64,000 bases of DNA. It comes from Thermobifida halotolerans. Its GTDB lineage: Bacteria; Actinomycetota; Actinomycetes; Streptosporangiales; Streptosporangiaceae. The stretch spans positions 4,712,001 to 4,776,000 of the forward strand of contig NZ_CP063196.1 in NCBI RefSeq assembly GCF_003574835.2, in the 5' to 3' direction. The notes beneath the pieces were generated by a model. It made no database searches. It was not told where the DNA came from and saw only the letters and a program-made list of their open reading frames with translations. The position numbers and the translations under genes are program-made. Each line of letters opens with the position of its first letter. The first letter of the stretch is position 1. Of this stretch, positions 43,455-52,630 are shown piece by piece.

Positions 43455-44162
43455 ATGGCTGCCCCTTGTGTGGGCGTCGTCACCTTCCCCGGTTCCCTTG
43501 ACGACAGGGACGCCGCGCGCGCGGTGCGCATCGCCGGCGCCGAGCCCGTCTCCCTCTGGCACGGCGACGCCGATCTCAAGGGCGTCGACGCGGTCGTGCT
43601 GCCCGGCGGTTTCTCCTACGGCGACTACCTGCGCTGTGGGGCCATCGCCCGGTTCGCGCCGATCATGACCGAACTCGTGCCCGCCGCCCGCTCCGGGAAC
43701 CTCCCGGTCCTCGGCATCTGCAACGGGTTCCAGATCCTGTGCGAGAGCCACCTGCTGCCCGGTGCGCTCACCCGCAACTCCTCCCAGCACTTCGTCTGCC
43801 GCGACCAGTTGCTGCGGGTGGAGACCGCCGACACCGCGTGGACCAACGGCTACTCCGCGGGCCAGGAGATCCTCATCCCGCTCAAGAGCGGTGAGGGCAA
43901 CTACGTGGCCGACCCCGAGACCCTCGCCGAACTGAAGCGTGAGGGCCGTGTGGTGGTGCGCTACGTCGACTCCGCGCCCAACGGTTCCACGGACGACATC
44001 GCCGGGATCACCAACGAGCACCGCAACGTGGTCGGGCTCATGCCGCATCCCGAGCACGCCGTGGAGGCGCTGACCGGACCCTCGACGGACGGCCTCGGCT
44101 TCTTCACCTCGGTCCTGGCCCACCTGACCGGCGGCGCGCCGGTTCCCGCGGTCGCCGGTTGA
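43455..44162 (+). CDS. purQ: Phosphoribosylformylglycinamidine synthase, glutaminase subunit
   Basis: 235 residues. Class I amidotransferase: nucleophile Cys in [10 protein letters not shown] and His in MPHPEHAVE, with [11 protein letters not shown] upstream. It supplies ammonia for FGAM synthesis, the fourth step of purine synthesis, to PurL. Normally purS lies directly upstream; here only 194 bp separate purQ from a divergent esterase gene, and no purS is present in the window. Confidence 0.93.
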   Translation: MAAPCVGVVTFPGSLDDRDAARAVRIAGAEPVSLWHGDADLKGVDAVVLPGGFSYGDYLRCGAIARFAPIMTELVPAARSGNLPVLGICNGFQILCESHLLPGALTRNSSQHFVCRDQLLRVETADTAWTNGYSAGQEILIPLKSGEGNYVADPETLAELKREGRVVVRYVDSAPNGSTDDIAGITNEHRNVVGLMPHPEHAVEALTGPSTDGLGFFTSVLAHLTGGAPVPAVAG

Positions 44163-44198
44163 CCGCGCCCGCCGGAGGGCACGGGGGATGATGTCGCG

Positions 44199-44678
44199 AT
44201 GATGGCGCTGCTGCGGTCCAGGAAGATCCAGGTCGGCCTGGCGATTGCGGGGGTCCTCGCACTGCTGGCCACGATGGGCGTCACGCTGCTGTACCGGCCG
44301 TGGGCCTCCGACAGCGCCGTGCCCCCGCCTCCCTCCGCGCCCTCCATGGAGGTCCTGGGCGCGGCACCCGAGGGGGTGGCCTACACCGACCTCGGTGAGC
44401 AGTGCACCCAGTTCGAGTGCTATCGCGCGGTCGCGATCACCACCGACGGTCTCAGCGCCGAGGAGGCGATCGAGGCCGTCTACACGCACCTGCTCGACCA
44501 GGGATGGGGACGTCTGCTGCCCGAGGGGGAGACCGACCCCGAGGAGGTGCCCTACGCCGAGTCGGCGCTCAGCGACGGCTCGGTCATGGTCCAGGGCAGC
44601 CTGGAACCCTATATCGAGGGCACCACGGCCGGGCTGCTGCTGGCCTACCTCGTACCGCCGTCCTCCCCCACCTCCTAA
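44199..44678 (+). CDS. Hypothetical membrane-anchored protein between purQ and purL
   Basis: 159 residues. Basic N-terminus, one membrane helix (about 12-31), then a Pro-rich linker and an extracytoplasmic domain with [13 protein letters not shown] (two Cys, possible disulfide). ATG 44199 is 6 nt after GATGAT, suggesting its own leaderless promoter rather than read-through only. No known domain. Its position between two subunits of one enzyme is odd for an envelope protein. Confidence 0.65.
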   Translation: MMALLRSRKIQVGLAIAGVLALLATMGVTLLYRPWASDSAVPPPPSAPSMEVLGAAPEGVAYTDLGEQCTQFECYRAVAITTDGLSAEEAIEAVYTHLLDQGWGRLLPEGETDPEEVPYAESALSDGSVMVQGSLEPYIEGTTAGLLLAYLVPPSSPTS

Positions 44679-44718
44679 GCTCCGATCCGCTCCGCTTCCC
44701 GAACGGAAAACAACCCGT

Positions 44719-47019
44719 ATGTCTGAAGAACCCCGGTTCGACACGGTCGCCAGGGCGGCGACCACCCCGGACCTTCCGCAGCCGTACACCGAACTCGGCA
44801 TGAAGGACGACGAGTACGCGCGGGTCCGCGAGATCCTGGGCCGCCGTCCCACCTCGGCCGAACTGGCCATCTACTCGGTCATGTGGAGCGAGCACTGCTC
44901 CTACAAGAGTTCCAAGGTCCACCTGCGCCAGTTCGGGGAGAAAGCCCCCGAGACCGACGTGCTGCTGGTCGGCATGGGCGAGAACGCGGGTGTCGTGGAC
45001 GTCGGCGACGGCTACGCGGTCACCTTCAAGATCGAGTCGCACAACCACCCCTCCTACGTGGAGCCACACCAGGGCGCGGCCACCGGAGTGGGCGGCATCG
45101 TGCGCGACATCCTCACCATGGGCGCGCGGCCGGTCGCGGTCATGGACGCGCTGCGGTTCGGTCCGGTCGACGCCCCCGACACGCGGCGGGTGCTGCCGGG
45201 CGTGGTGTCGGGCATCTCCTTCTACGGCAACTGCCTGGGCCTGCCCAACATCGGCGGCGAGATCGGCTTCGACGCCGGATACTCCGGCAACCCGCTGGTC
45301 AACGCCTTGTGCGTGGGTGTGCTCAAACACGAGGACATCAAGCTCGCCCAGGCCCCCGGCCCGGGCAACCACGTCGTGCTGTTCGGCGCGACCACCGGTC
45401 CCGACGGGATCGGCGGCGCGTCCGTCCTGGCCAGCGCCAGCTTCGACGACGAGAGCCAGGCCAAGCGCCCCAGCGTCCAGGTGGGCGACCCGTTCATGGA
45501 GAAGCTCCTCATCGAGTGCAGCCTGGAGCTGTTCGCCAGGGACCTCGTCGTGGGCATCCAGGACCTGGGCGCGGCGGGAGTCTCGTGCGCGACCACCGAG
45601 CTCGCGGCGGGCGGCACCGGAGGCATGCGCGTCGACCTCGACCGCGTCCCGCTGCGCGACCCTCGGCTGACGCCCGAGGAGATCCTGATGAGCGAGTCGC
45701 AGGAGCGGATGATGGCGATCGTCGAGCCCGCCAAGCTCGACGAGTTCCTGGCGGTCTGCGCCAAGTGGGACATCCTGGCCAGCGTGATCGGCGAGGTCAC
45801 CGACGTCACCCCCGAGGAGGCCGAGCGCGGCGGCCGTCTGGTCATGACCTGGCGCGGCGAGACGGTCGTGGACATGCCGCCGCGCACCGCCGCCGACGAG
45901 GGGCCGGTGTACCAGCGCCCCGTCGCACGCCCCGACGACCAGGACGCGCTGCTGGCCGACGATCCCGCCGCGCTGCCCCGTCCCGACACCGACGACCGGC
46001 TGCGCGAGCAGGTACTGCGGGTGCTGGCGGCCCCCGGAATCTGCGACCCGAACTGGGTCACCAGCCAGTACGACCGGTACGTGCTGGGCAACACGGTGCT
46101 GGCCGTGCCGCACGACAGCGGCATGATCCGCATCACCGACAACAGCGACCGCGGAGTGGCGCTGGCCACCGACGGCAACGGGCGCTACACCCGCCTCGAC
46201 CCGTACACGGGCACCCAGTTGGCCTACGCCGAGGCCTACCGCAACGTCGCGGCGACCGGTGCGCGCCCCATCGCGGTCACCAACTGCCTCAACTTCGGCT
46301 CCCCCGAGGACCCCGCGGTGATGTGGCAGTTCGCCGAGTCCACGCGCGGCCTGGCGGACGCCTGCCTCGCCCTGGGCACCCCGGTGACCGGCGGCAACGT
46401 CAGCTTCTACAACCAGACCGGGAGCACCGCGATCAACCCGACCCCGGTGATCGGTGTGCTCGGCGTCATCGACGACGTGAACAAGCGGCTGACCAGCGCT
46501 TTCAGCAACGATGCCGACGGTGCGGCGATCTTCCTGCTCGGTGAGACCCGGCCGGAGCTGGGTGGTTCGGCGTGGGCCGACGTCGTCCACGGGCACCTGG
46601 GCGGCCGTCCCCCGCGGATCGACCTGGACGCCGAGGCGGCGCTGGCCCGCGTGCTGGTCGACGGCGCGGGGGCGGGAGTGCTGGCGTCGGCGCACGACCT
46701 CTCCGACGGCGGGCTGGCGGTGGCGCTGGCCGAGTCCTGCCTGCGCGGCGGGATCGGTTGCGCGGTCGACCTCGGTGAGGACCCGTTCACCGCGCTGTTC
46801 AGCGAGTCCGCCGCGCGCGCGGTGGTGAGTGTGCGGCCGGAGAACGAGGCGGCCTTCACCGAGCTGTGCGCCGAGCACGGAGTCCCGGTCGCGCGGATCG
46901 GTTCCGTCGGCGGCACCGCGCTGGCCATGGCCCACCGCGGCGGCCGGATCAGCATCGAGCTGACCGAGCTGCGCGCCACCTACGAGTCGACGCTGCCCGC
47001 CGTCTTCGGCGGCGAGTGA
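44719..47019 (+). CDS. purL: Phosphoribosylformylglycinamidine synthase, synthetase subunit (small PurL)
   Basis: 766 residues from ATG 44719; the longer frame upstream overlaps the previous gene and is ignored. ATP/Mg motifs of the AIRS/PurM superfamily: [32 protein letters not shown] and [13 protein letters not shown]. The length is that of the small PurL, which needs PurQ and PurS as partners. It uses ATP and glutamine-derived ammonia to make FGAM. Confidence 0.95.
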   Translation: MSEEPRFDTVARAATTPDLPQPYTELGMKDDEYARVREILGRRPTSAELAIYSVMWSEHCSYKSSKVHLRQFGEKAPETDVLLVGMGENAGVVDVGDGYAVTFKIESHNHPSYVEPHQGAATGVGGIVRDILTMGARPVAVMDALRFGPVDAPDTRRVLPGVVSGISFYGNCLGLPNIGGEIGFDAGYSGNPLVNALCVGVLKHEDIKLAQAPGPGNHVVLFGATTGPDGIGGASVLASASFDDESQAKRPSVQVGDPFMEKLLIECSLELFARDLVVGIQDLGAAGVSCATTELAAGGTGGMRVDLDRVPLRDPRLTPEEILMSESQERMMAIVEPAKLDEFLAVCAKWDILASVIGEVTDVTPEEAERGGRLVMTWRGETVVDMPPRTAADEGPVYQRPVARPDDQDALLADDPAALPRPDTDDRLREQVLRVLAAPGICDPNWVTSQYDRYVLGNTVLAVPHDSGMIRITDNSDRGVALATDGNGRYTRLDPYTGTQLAYAEAYRNVAATGARPIAVTNCLNFGSPEDPAVMWQFAESTRGLADACLALGTPVTGGNVSFYNQTGSTAINPTPVIGVLGVIDDVNKRLTSAFSNDADGAAIFLLGETRPELGGSAWADVVHGHLGGRPPRIDLDAEAALARVLVDGAGAGVLASAHDLSDGGLAVALAESCLRGGIGCAVDLGEDPFTALFSESAARAVVSVRPENEAAFTELCAEHGVPVARIGSVGGTALAMAHRGGRISIELTELRATYESTLPAVFGGE

Positions 47020-47024
47020 CCGGT

Positions 47025-47059
47025 CCGGCCCGGCCCCCGCCGAGTCGGGGCCGGGCCGG
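47025..47059 (+). terminator. Terminator after purL
   Basis: CCGGCCCGGCCCC (47025-47037) pairs perfectly with GGGGCCGGGCCGG (47047-47059), loop of 9 nt, 6 bp after the stop. Confidence 0.75.
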
Positions 47060-47114
47060 AGTCTCTGTCCCGAGGGTGTTCGAGGAGTTCAGGGACCGCC
47101 GCCGCGGCGGGCTC

Positions 47115-47306
47115 TCACTCGCTCTCCTCCTCCCGCTGGACCGCCTCGCGGTCGGTGGCCGGAATTCCCTGGTCGTCGACCACGGGTTCGGGTTCACGCC
47201 ATTCCTCGGCGCGGGTGGGGCCCCCGCTCTTCAGCACACCGTCGATCTCCTCTTTCAGGTCCTCGTCGATCCGGGGCCCGTGCTTGTCGCTGCCGCGTTC
47301 TTCCAT
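47115..47306 (-). CDS. Small conserved actinobacterial protein
   Basis: 63 residues, very acidic and probably disordered. It starts MEERGSDKHGPRIDEDLKEE and contains RAEEWREPEP, a pattern I know from short conserved proteins of streptomycetes and relatives (SKHGPR...EEWR-EPEP). Function unknown. Divergent from the eRF1-like gene. Confidence 0.65.
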   Translation of the reverse strand: MEERGSDKHGPRIDEDLKEEIDGVLKSGGPTRAEEWREPEPVVDDQGIPATDREAVQREEESE

Positions 47307-47542
47307 GAGGGGCGCCTCCTTCCGCTCACCGAAACCGGCTGGACCCCCGCACTACCCGACCCGGGGGGCGGAAAACGCGCACGTCAGGGCGGGCCACGGC
47401 GCCGGGCGCCGCACGGGGCTCACCTCCCGGACAGGGGTTCCTTACCTCACGCATGCCCCCACAAGGGTCGGGCAGCGGCTCCGGACGAGGCGAACACCGA
47501 GTTCGGAGGGGGTGAGCGGGCCGCCGACCGGGCCCGCGGCGC

Positions 47543-48649
47543 ATGGATCTTGGTTTTCTGCGACCGTTGTACGAGACGACCGCTCCGGTGGCCTCGGTCT
47601 ACCTGGACACCACCCGGGCTTCGGAGAACGCTGACAAGGAGATCGAACTGCGCTGGCGCGGGCTGCGGGAGCACCTCGCCGAGCAGGGAGCCGACGAGGC
47701 GACCCTGAGTGCCCTGGACGCCGAGGTCGGAGGAGCCTCGGGCGTCCCCGGCCCGCAGGGGGAGGCGCTGTTCGCCTCCGAGGGGCGGCTGCTGGGCGCG
47801 TTCACGCTGTCCAGGCCGCCGCTGCGGGACCAGGCCGCCTGGCTGCCGGTCGCCGACACGCTGGGACTGACCGTCGACCGCGGTCGCCAGGTGCCCTACG
47901 TGGTGGTCGCGGCGGACCGGGAGGGCGCCGACGTCACCGCCTACAGCGTCGCCCACCACGACCCCGAGAGCAGGCGGAGCTTCAGCGGAAGCACCCTGCA
48001 CATCCAGAAGGTGCGCGTCGGCGGCTGGGCGCACAAGCAGTACCAGCGCAGGTCGGAGAACCTCTGGGACGCCAACGCGGAGGAGGCGGCCAAGGACGTG
48101 GAGGCCGCGGTCTCCGATGTGGCGGCCGAGGTCGTGTTCGTCGGTGGCGACGAGCGCGCCATCGGCAAGCTCCGCGACCACCTGAGCAGGTCGGTCCTCG
48201 ACATCCTCGTCGAGCAGCCCGGCGGGGGACGCTACGACTACGCCGCTCTGGCCAGTCTGCGCGATTCGGTGGACCAGGCCCTGGAACGGGCGGTGACCCG
48301 GGCCAGGGCGGAGGAGCAGGCCGAGTTCACCTCGGCACTGGGGCGGAACGAGGGCGCGGTCGAGGGGGTGGAGGCGACGACCGAGGCGCTGCGCCGCGCC
48401 CAGGTCCGTGTCCTGCTACTGGCCGCCGACCTCGGTGACGAACCGCGGATCTGGGCTTCCCGGTCCGACCCCCTGGAGGTGTCGGTGGACCGGAACCGAC
48501 TCAGCGCCCCCGACTCCGCGTTCCAGGCACCGGCCAGCGCGCTGATGCTGCGCGCGGCCACGCAGACCGACGCCGAATTCGTGGAGTTGTCCGAGACGAA
48601 GGCGGCGGAGGGGACCGGCGCTCTGCTCCGCTTCGTGACCGCCCAGTGA
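47543..48649 (+). CDS. Vms1/eRF1-like protein (baeRF family, Rv2629-like)
   Basis: 368 residues. N-terminal SVYLDTTR, central VVFVGGDERAIGKLRDHL and a C-terminal half rich in helices (DYAALASLRDSVDQALERAV). The plan matches bacterial/archaeal eRF1-like proteins now grouped with Vms1/ANKZF1 peptidyl-tRNA hydrolases; the mycobacterial member Rv2629 is induced in dormancy. A ribosome-rescue role is inferred. No good SD precedes the ATG. Confidence 0.75.
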   Translation: MDLGFLRPLYETTAPVASVYLDTTRASENADKEIELRWRGLREHLAEQGADEATLSALDAEVGGASGVPGPQGEALFASEGRLLGAFTLSRPPLRDQAAWLPVADTLGLTVDRGRQVPYVVVAADREGADVTAYSVAHHDPESRRSFSGSTLHIQKVRVGGWAHKQYQRRSENLWDANAEEAAKDVEAAVSDVAAEVVFVGGDERAIGKLRDHLSRSVLDILVEQPGGGRYDYAALASLRDSVDQALERAVTRARAEEQAEFTSALGRNEGAVEGVEATTEALRRAQVRVLLLAADLGDEPRIWASRSDPLEVSVDRNRLSAPDSAFQAPASALMLRAATQTDAEFVELSETKAAEGTGALLRFVTAQ

Positions 48650-48692
48650 CGGCCGCCCTGTCCGGGACGGCACGGCAAGAACAGGGAGGAGC

Positions 48693-48923
48693 ATGCGACG
48701 GGGACAGCCGAGGGGACCGCTCGGCAGCCATGACCGACCGGCCAGCGCGCTGACGTTCCGGCTGGTTCTCGCCGTCTTCGGAGCGGTGGCCTTCCTCGTG
48801 GGCGCGGTGCTGGCCATGACGATGACGGATTCGCTCCCGTTGACGGTCCTCCTGGTCGCCGGGTTCCTCGCCGCCTGCCTGAACGTCTTCTGGGTCAGCC
48901 GTCGCCGCCGCTACGAACGTTGA
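48693..48923 (+). CDS. DUF6343-like small membrane protein
   Basis: 76 residues. The conserved ASALTFRLVLAVFGAVAF leads into two hydrophobic helices, ending RRRRYER. Similar short two-helix proteins with an ARS-L-RL start are common in actinobacteria (DUF6343). GGGAGGAG lies just before the ATG. Function unknown. Confidence 0.65.
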   Translation: MRRGQPRGPLGSHDRPASALTFRLVLAVFGAVAFLVGAVLAMTMTDSLPLTVLLVAGFLAACLNVFWVSRRRRYER

Positions 48924-48975
48924 CCGGGGCGCCACAGCCGACCGGCCGGGAACCAGCGGACTCGGGAGTTTCGCC

Positions 48976-49027
48976 GCGGGGAGGAGCCCCGGGCGGCCTC
49001 GGAAGGCCGCCCGGGGCTCCTCCCCGC
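48976..49027. terminator. Very strong bidirectional terminator
   Basis: 24-bp perfect stem (48976-48999 with 49004-49027), CGGA tetraloop. It lies between the plus-strand DUF6343-like gene and the end of the minus-strand ABC/XRE operon (49033). Confidence 0.85.
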
Positions 49028-49032
49028 AGGGG

Positions 49033-49275
49033 TCAGGAGGACTTCTCCGCGCTGCCGATCCGGGGGAACGGGGTGGTGGAGAAGACCACCTCCACGGGGA
49101 CCTCGAAGTATTCGGCGATCCGCAGTGCCAGGTGCAGACTGGGGCTGTACTCGCCGCGCTCCAGGTAGCCGATGGTCTGGTAGTGCACTCCCAGGGCCTC
49201 GGCGAGTTGACGGCGGGACACGCCCCGCTCGACGCGCAGCACCGCGATGCGGTTGTAGACGTTCTCGCCGCTCAT
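49033..49275 (-). CDS. XRE-family helix-turn-helix regulator
   Basis: 80 residues from ATG 49275 (AGGAGG upstream). HTH: VSRRQLAEALGVHYQTIGYLERGEYSPS, with LALRIAEYFEVPVEVVF, the short YozG/Cro-like type often placed with ABC exporters. It is the third gene of the ATPase-permease-regulator operon and probably controls it. Confidence 0.87.
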   Translation of the reverse strand: MSGENVYNRIAVLRVERGVSRRQLAEALGVHYQTIGYLERGEYSPSLHLALRIAEYFEVPVEVVFSTTPFPRIGSAEKSS

Positions 49276-49300
49276 CGCCCTGCCTCCTCTCACGCGCGAT

Positions 49301-50167
49301 TCACCCGACCCGCTGCATCGCCCTGTGCCGCCGCTCCTCCAGGCTCGCACCGGACTCGCGTCGGGCCATCCGGCGCAGCACGACGGGAGCCAGTGCCAGG
49401 CCGACGACCGCCCACGCGCCCAGCACGCCGACCGTCTCCAGGTGCCGCCAGGACTCGCCGATCTCCTCGACCGTGGCGGTGTCGGGCAGCATGCCCGAGC
49501 GCATGCCCAGGCCCAGCCAGTAGATCGGGAACACCTGGGCGATCCACTGGGCCCACTCGGGGAGCAGGGTGATCGGGAAGAAGATACCGGAGACCACGAC
49601 CAGTCCCATGAGCAGCAGCATCAGGATGCCCACCACGGTACGCGGGTTGGAGAACAGCGATCCCAGAATCGCGCCGATCGGCAGGGTCGCCAGGAATCCC
49701 AGGGCGATCACCCACAGCAGGGTCAGCGCTCCCCGGGCGGTGAACTGGAACCCGTCGATCGCCAGCACGGCGGGCACCAGGATGACCAGCATGCTCAGCA
49801 GGGTCATCAGCGACACGGAGACCACCTTGCCGACCAGGTAGCCGTGCGTTCCCCTGGGAATGGCCTTGGCCCGCAGCAGGGTGCCGTCCTCGCGGTCGGT
49901 GGCCAGCAGTTGGGCCATGGTCAGCAGCCCGCCGAACACCAGCGTCATGGCCAGCACCCCGGGCAGCGCCAGCGTCGCCTGGGTGACGCCCGTCCCCGAC
50001 AGTTCGGTGTTCTCCATGCCGTTGTCGCTCATGAACAGCAGGATGGCCAGGAAGATCACGCTGTTCAGCAGGTAGGAGCCGAGGTCGGAGAGGCTGGTCA
50101 GGGTCTGGCGGAACTCGGTCCACCCACGGAGCAGCCCCAGGCGCAGGGCGAAGAGTGTCGTGTTCAC
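49301..50167 (-). CDS. ABC-2 type exporter permease
   Basis: 288 residues, six hydrophobic helices, ending near ALAPVVLRRMARRE. The motif of ABC-2 proteins around LLATDREDGTLLRAKAIPRG (E-x-x-x-G-T-L) is present. GTG 50167 overlaps the ATPase stop (GTGA), so the two are coupled. It forms a drug, lipid or peptide exporter with the preceding ATPase. Confidence 0.85.
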   Translation of the reverse strand: MNTTLFALRLGLLRGWTEFRQTLTSLSDLGSYLLNSVIFLAILLFMSDNGMENTELSGTGVTQATLALPGVLAMTLVFGGLLTMAQLLATDREDGTLLRAKAIPRGTHGYLVGKVVSVSLMTLLSMLVILVPAVLAIDGFQFTARGALTLLWVIALGFLATLPIGAILGSLFSNPRTVVGILMLLLMGLVVVSGIFFPITLLPEWAQWIAQVFPIYWLGLGMRSGMLPDTATVEEIGESWRHLETVGVLGAWAVVGLALAPVVLRRMARRESGASLEERRHRAMQRVG

Positions 50168-51138
50168 CGGTTCTCCTTCCGCTCCCCGAAGCCGGGGTCG
50201 TCGTCGCCCGCGGAGCCGGTCTCGTGCCGGTGCACCATGGTCAGGTAGACGTCCTCCAGCGTGGCGCGGCGCACCTCCAGGTCGGTGATCTCCTCGCCGT
50301 ACTGCGCGAGCAGTTCACGGACGAAGGCGGTGCCGTCGGTGGCCGAGTGCACGAACCGCTGTCCGCCGCGGCTCCAGCGGATCTCGGTCTCACGGCTCAC
50401 CTGCTGGGAGAGCTGCTCCGCGCTGCCGTCGGCGACGATCCGGCCGCCCGCGAGGATCAGGATGCGGTCGGCCAGTTTCTCCGCCTCGTCCAGGTCGTGC
50501 GTGGTGAGCAGGACGGTGGTGTCCTCGAGGTCGGCCAGTCGGTGCACCAGGTCGTGGAAGTCCCGTCGGGCCTCGGGGTCGAAACCGGCGGTCGGCTCGT
50601 CCAGGAACAGCAGTTCGGGACGGCCGATGATGCCGACCGCGACATCGAGTCGGCGCCGCTGGCCTCCGGAGAGCTCCTTGATCCGCCTGCCGGCGTGTTC
50701 GGTCAGGCCCACGATGTCGAGCAGTTCCGCGGTGTCGCGCGGTCGGTGGAGTTCGGGGGTGGAGTAGGGGGCGTAGTACCGGCCGAAGTGCTCCAGCAGT
50801 TCGGCGACCCGCCATTTGCCGTGGTCGCGCCAGGACTGCAGCACCACGCCCAGACGGGCCCGCCACCGTTCGTCGCCGTGGGCGGGGTCGGTTCCCAACA
50901 CGCTCACCCGTCCGGCGGAGCGCATCCGGAAGCCTTCGAGGATCTCGATCGTGGTGGTCTTTCCCGCGCCGTTCGGGCCGAGCAGCGCCAGCACCTCGCC
51001 GCGGTCGGCCCGAAAACTCACCCCTTTGAGCACGTCCGTCGATCCGTAGCGCATCCGCAGGTCGCTGACCTCGACCACGGACTGCTCCGATGACCCGGGC
51101 GGCTGGGAGGCGGTGACGGGCTGGGGAACCGTCGCCAT
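50164..51138 (-). CDS. ABC exporter ATP-binding protein
   Basis: 324 residues from ATG 51138 with GGAGAAGGAG upstream. Walker A LLGPNGAGKTTTIEIL, signature ELSGGQRRRLDVAVG, Walker B LLFLDEPTAGFDPEAR and switch LLTTHDLDEAEKLADR. The C-terminal domain is that of DrrA/CcmA-like multidrug exporters. First gene of the exporter-regulator operon. Confidence 0.9.
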   Translation of the reverse strand: MATVPQPVTASQPPGSSEQSVVEVSDLRMRYGSTDVLKGVSFRADRGEVLALLGPNGAGKTTTIEILEGFRMRSAGRVSVLGTDPAHGDERWRARLGVVLQSWRDHGKWRVAELLEHFGRYYAPYSTPELHRPRDTAELLDIVGLTEHAGRRIKELSGGQRRRLDVAVGIIGRPELLFLDEPTAGFDPEARRDFHDLVHRLADLEDTTVLLTTHDLDEAEKLADRILILAGGRIVADGSAEQLSQQVSRETEIRWSRGGQRFVHSATDGTAFVRELLAQYGEEITDLEVRRATLEDVYLTMVHRHETGSAGDDDPGFGERKENR

Positions 51139-51335
51139 ACTCCTTCTCCTTACCGTTGTCGTCCTGTATACATTGATAGCACATGTACTACATTCCGACA
51201 ATCTCGTACTCCATCGTGGAGTGCCATGGAATGCCCACGGTGAGCACGGGGGACGCGTTCGGGTCTTGGAGTACGGCCGCGGCAACGGCAGAATGTGGTT
51301 CATCAACCGTCCGGCGGCTCTGGAGGAGGCGCCCT
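51139..51335. promoter_or_regulatory. AT-rich divergent promoter region of the ABC exporter operon
   Basis: Around 51160-51215 the sequence is strikingly AT-rich with TGTATACA and ACATGT palindromes and TACTACA, a likely XRE operator and -10 region for the minus-strand operon. A VOC gene starts on the other side at 51336. Confidence 0.5.
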
Positions 51336-51728
51336 GTGCGAATGAGTTACGTCCGACTCCTGGCAGACGACTACGAGGCGTGCTTCCGGTTCTACGCCGA
51401 CGTGCTGAAACTTCCGGTGCTCCGCGGATCGGAGCACACCCGCTACGCCGAGTTCGGGACGGGCGCCGACACCAGGCTCGCACTGAACCAGCGCGAGGTG
51501 GTCGCCGAGGCGCTGGAAACCGACATGGAGGACCCGTACCTGCCCCGCCAGGACCGGGTGGCGGTGATCTTCGAGGTGGACGACGTGGACGCCAAAGCCG
51601 CCGAACTCATCGCGACGGGCGTCCCCCTGGTCTCCCCGGTCAAGGAGTGGACGGCGCTCGGCATCCGCGCGGCGCACTTCCGCGACCCCGACGGCTACCT
51701 GCTGGAGTTCAACCAGCCGCTACTGTGA
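51336..51728 (+). CDS. VOC-family (glyoxalase/bleomycin-resistance-like) protein
   Basis: 130 residues from GTG 51336, GGAGGAGG 6 nt upstream. One VOC module pair: YVRLLADDYEACFRFYADVL, RYAEFGTGADTRLAL, VIFEVDDVDAKAAEL and FRDPDGYLLEFNQPL with the metal Glu near the end. Substrate unknown. The longer frame to 51183 runs through the promoter region and is not used. Confidence 0.85.
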   Translation: MRMSYVRLLADDYEACFRFYADVLKLPVLRGSEHTRYAEFGTGADTRLALNQREVVAEALETDMEDPYLPRQDRVAVIFEVDDVDAKAAELIATGVPLVSPVKEWTALGIRAAHFRDPDGYLLEFNQPLL

Positions 51729-51751
51729 CCCGCACCGACCCGTCGCCGAGG

Positions 51752-52537
51752 TCAGGGCCAGCGGACCGCCATCGGATCCAGATGCCTCAGCAGCAGGTCG
51801 TTGACCAGGTCCGCGCGTTCGATGTTGGCCAGGTGCGCGGCTCCGTTGACCACCTCGAAGTGGGCGTCGGGAAGGGCGCTGGCGAGCCGGCGGCCGTGCC
51901 CGGGAGGAGTCTGCGGGTCGTGCGCGCCCGAGATGACCACCGTCGGCACCCGCACTCGTGCGGCCAGGGAACGGTGGTCGACGTCCGCGACGGCGTCACA
52001 GCACCCGGCGTAGCCCTCCGGGTCGGTTTTCTCGAACTCCTCGGTGAACCGCGACACGATGTCGGGTCGCCGCTCGCAGAACCCGGGGGTGAACCACGAA
52101 CGGGTGACCTCGTCGGCCACCGATGCGACGCCGAAGCTGCGCACCCGTTCGCCGATGCTCCGCCAGCGCAGTGACGGGGGCGCCCACGAGGTGGTGGACA
52201 CCAGCGCCATCCGGGTGATCCGTGAGGGTTCGGCCGCGGCCGCCCACAGCGACACCATGGCCCCCAGACCGACGCCGATGAAGGAGACCTGCTCCAGTTC
52301 GCACTGGTCGAGCAGGGACAGCAGGTCGCCTCCGAGTTCCGGCACGGAGTAGGGGCCACGGGGCGCGGGCGAGGTGCCGTGCCCGCGGTGGTTGACCCGA
52401 AGCACCCGCATGCGGCGGGTCAACTCCGGCATCTGCGGCTCCCACATCGACCACTTCACGCCGAGCGTGGGAACCAGCACCACCACCGGTGCGGTCCGCG
52501 GCCCGTCAAAGCGGTACTGAAGGGGAACAACGGCCAT
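51752..52537 (-). CDS. Alpha/beta-hydrolase, enol-lactonase-like, nucleophile Ser replaced by Gly
   Basis: 261 residues from ATG 52537 with AGGAGG upstream. Fold motifs: VLVPTLGVKWSMWEPQMPEL, VNHRGHGTSPAP, late Asp in ISGAHDPQTPPGHG and His in GAAHLANIE, very close to 3-oxoadipate enol-lactonases. The elbow reads FIGVGLGAMVS where that family has G-x-S-x-G-G. The codon is GGT. It may be inactive or bind a ligand only. Confidence 0.75.
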   Translation of the reverse strand: MAVVPLQYRFDGPRTAPVVVLVPTLGVKWSMWEPQMPELTRRMRVLRVNHRGHGTSPAPRGPYSVPELGGDLLSLLDQCELEQVSFIGVGLGAMVSLWAAAAEPSRITRMALVSTTSWAPPSLRWRSIGERVRSFGVASVADEVTRSWFTPGFCERRPDIVSRFTEEFEKTDPEGYAGCCDAVADVDHRSLAARVRVPTVVISGAHDPQTPPGHGRRLASALPDAHFEVVNGAAHLANIERADLVNDLLLRHLDPMAVRWP

Positions 52538-52630
52538 CTGGGACCTCCTGGAACAGCGAGCCAAAAGCCTACCGACATTCCCTCACACCGAAAGGGCGGT
52601 CGGTGCTCCGCGCTGGACGGATCGTCGCGG

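Noticed and set aside
44584-46935. 783-codon open frame antisense to purL
   Set aside because: No recognisable domain; the codon pattern mirrors purL.
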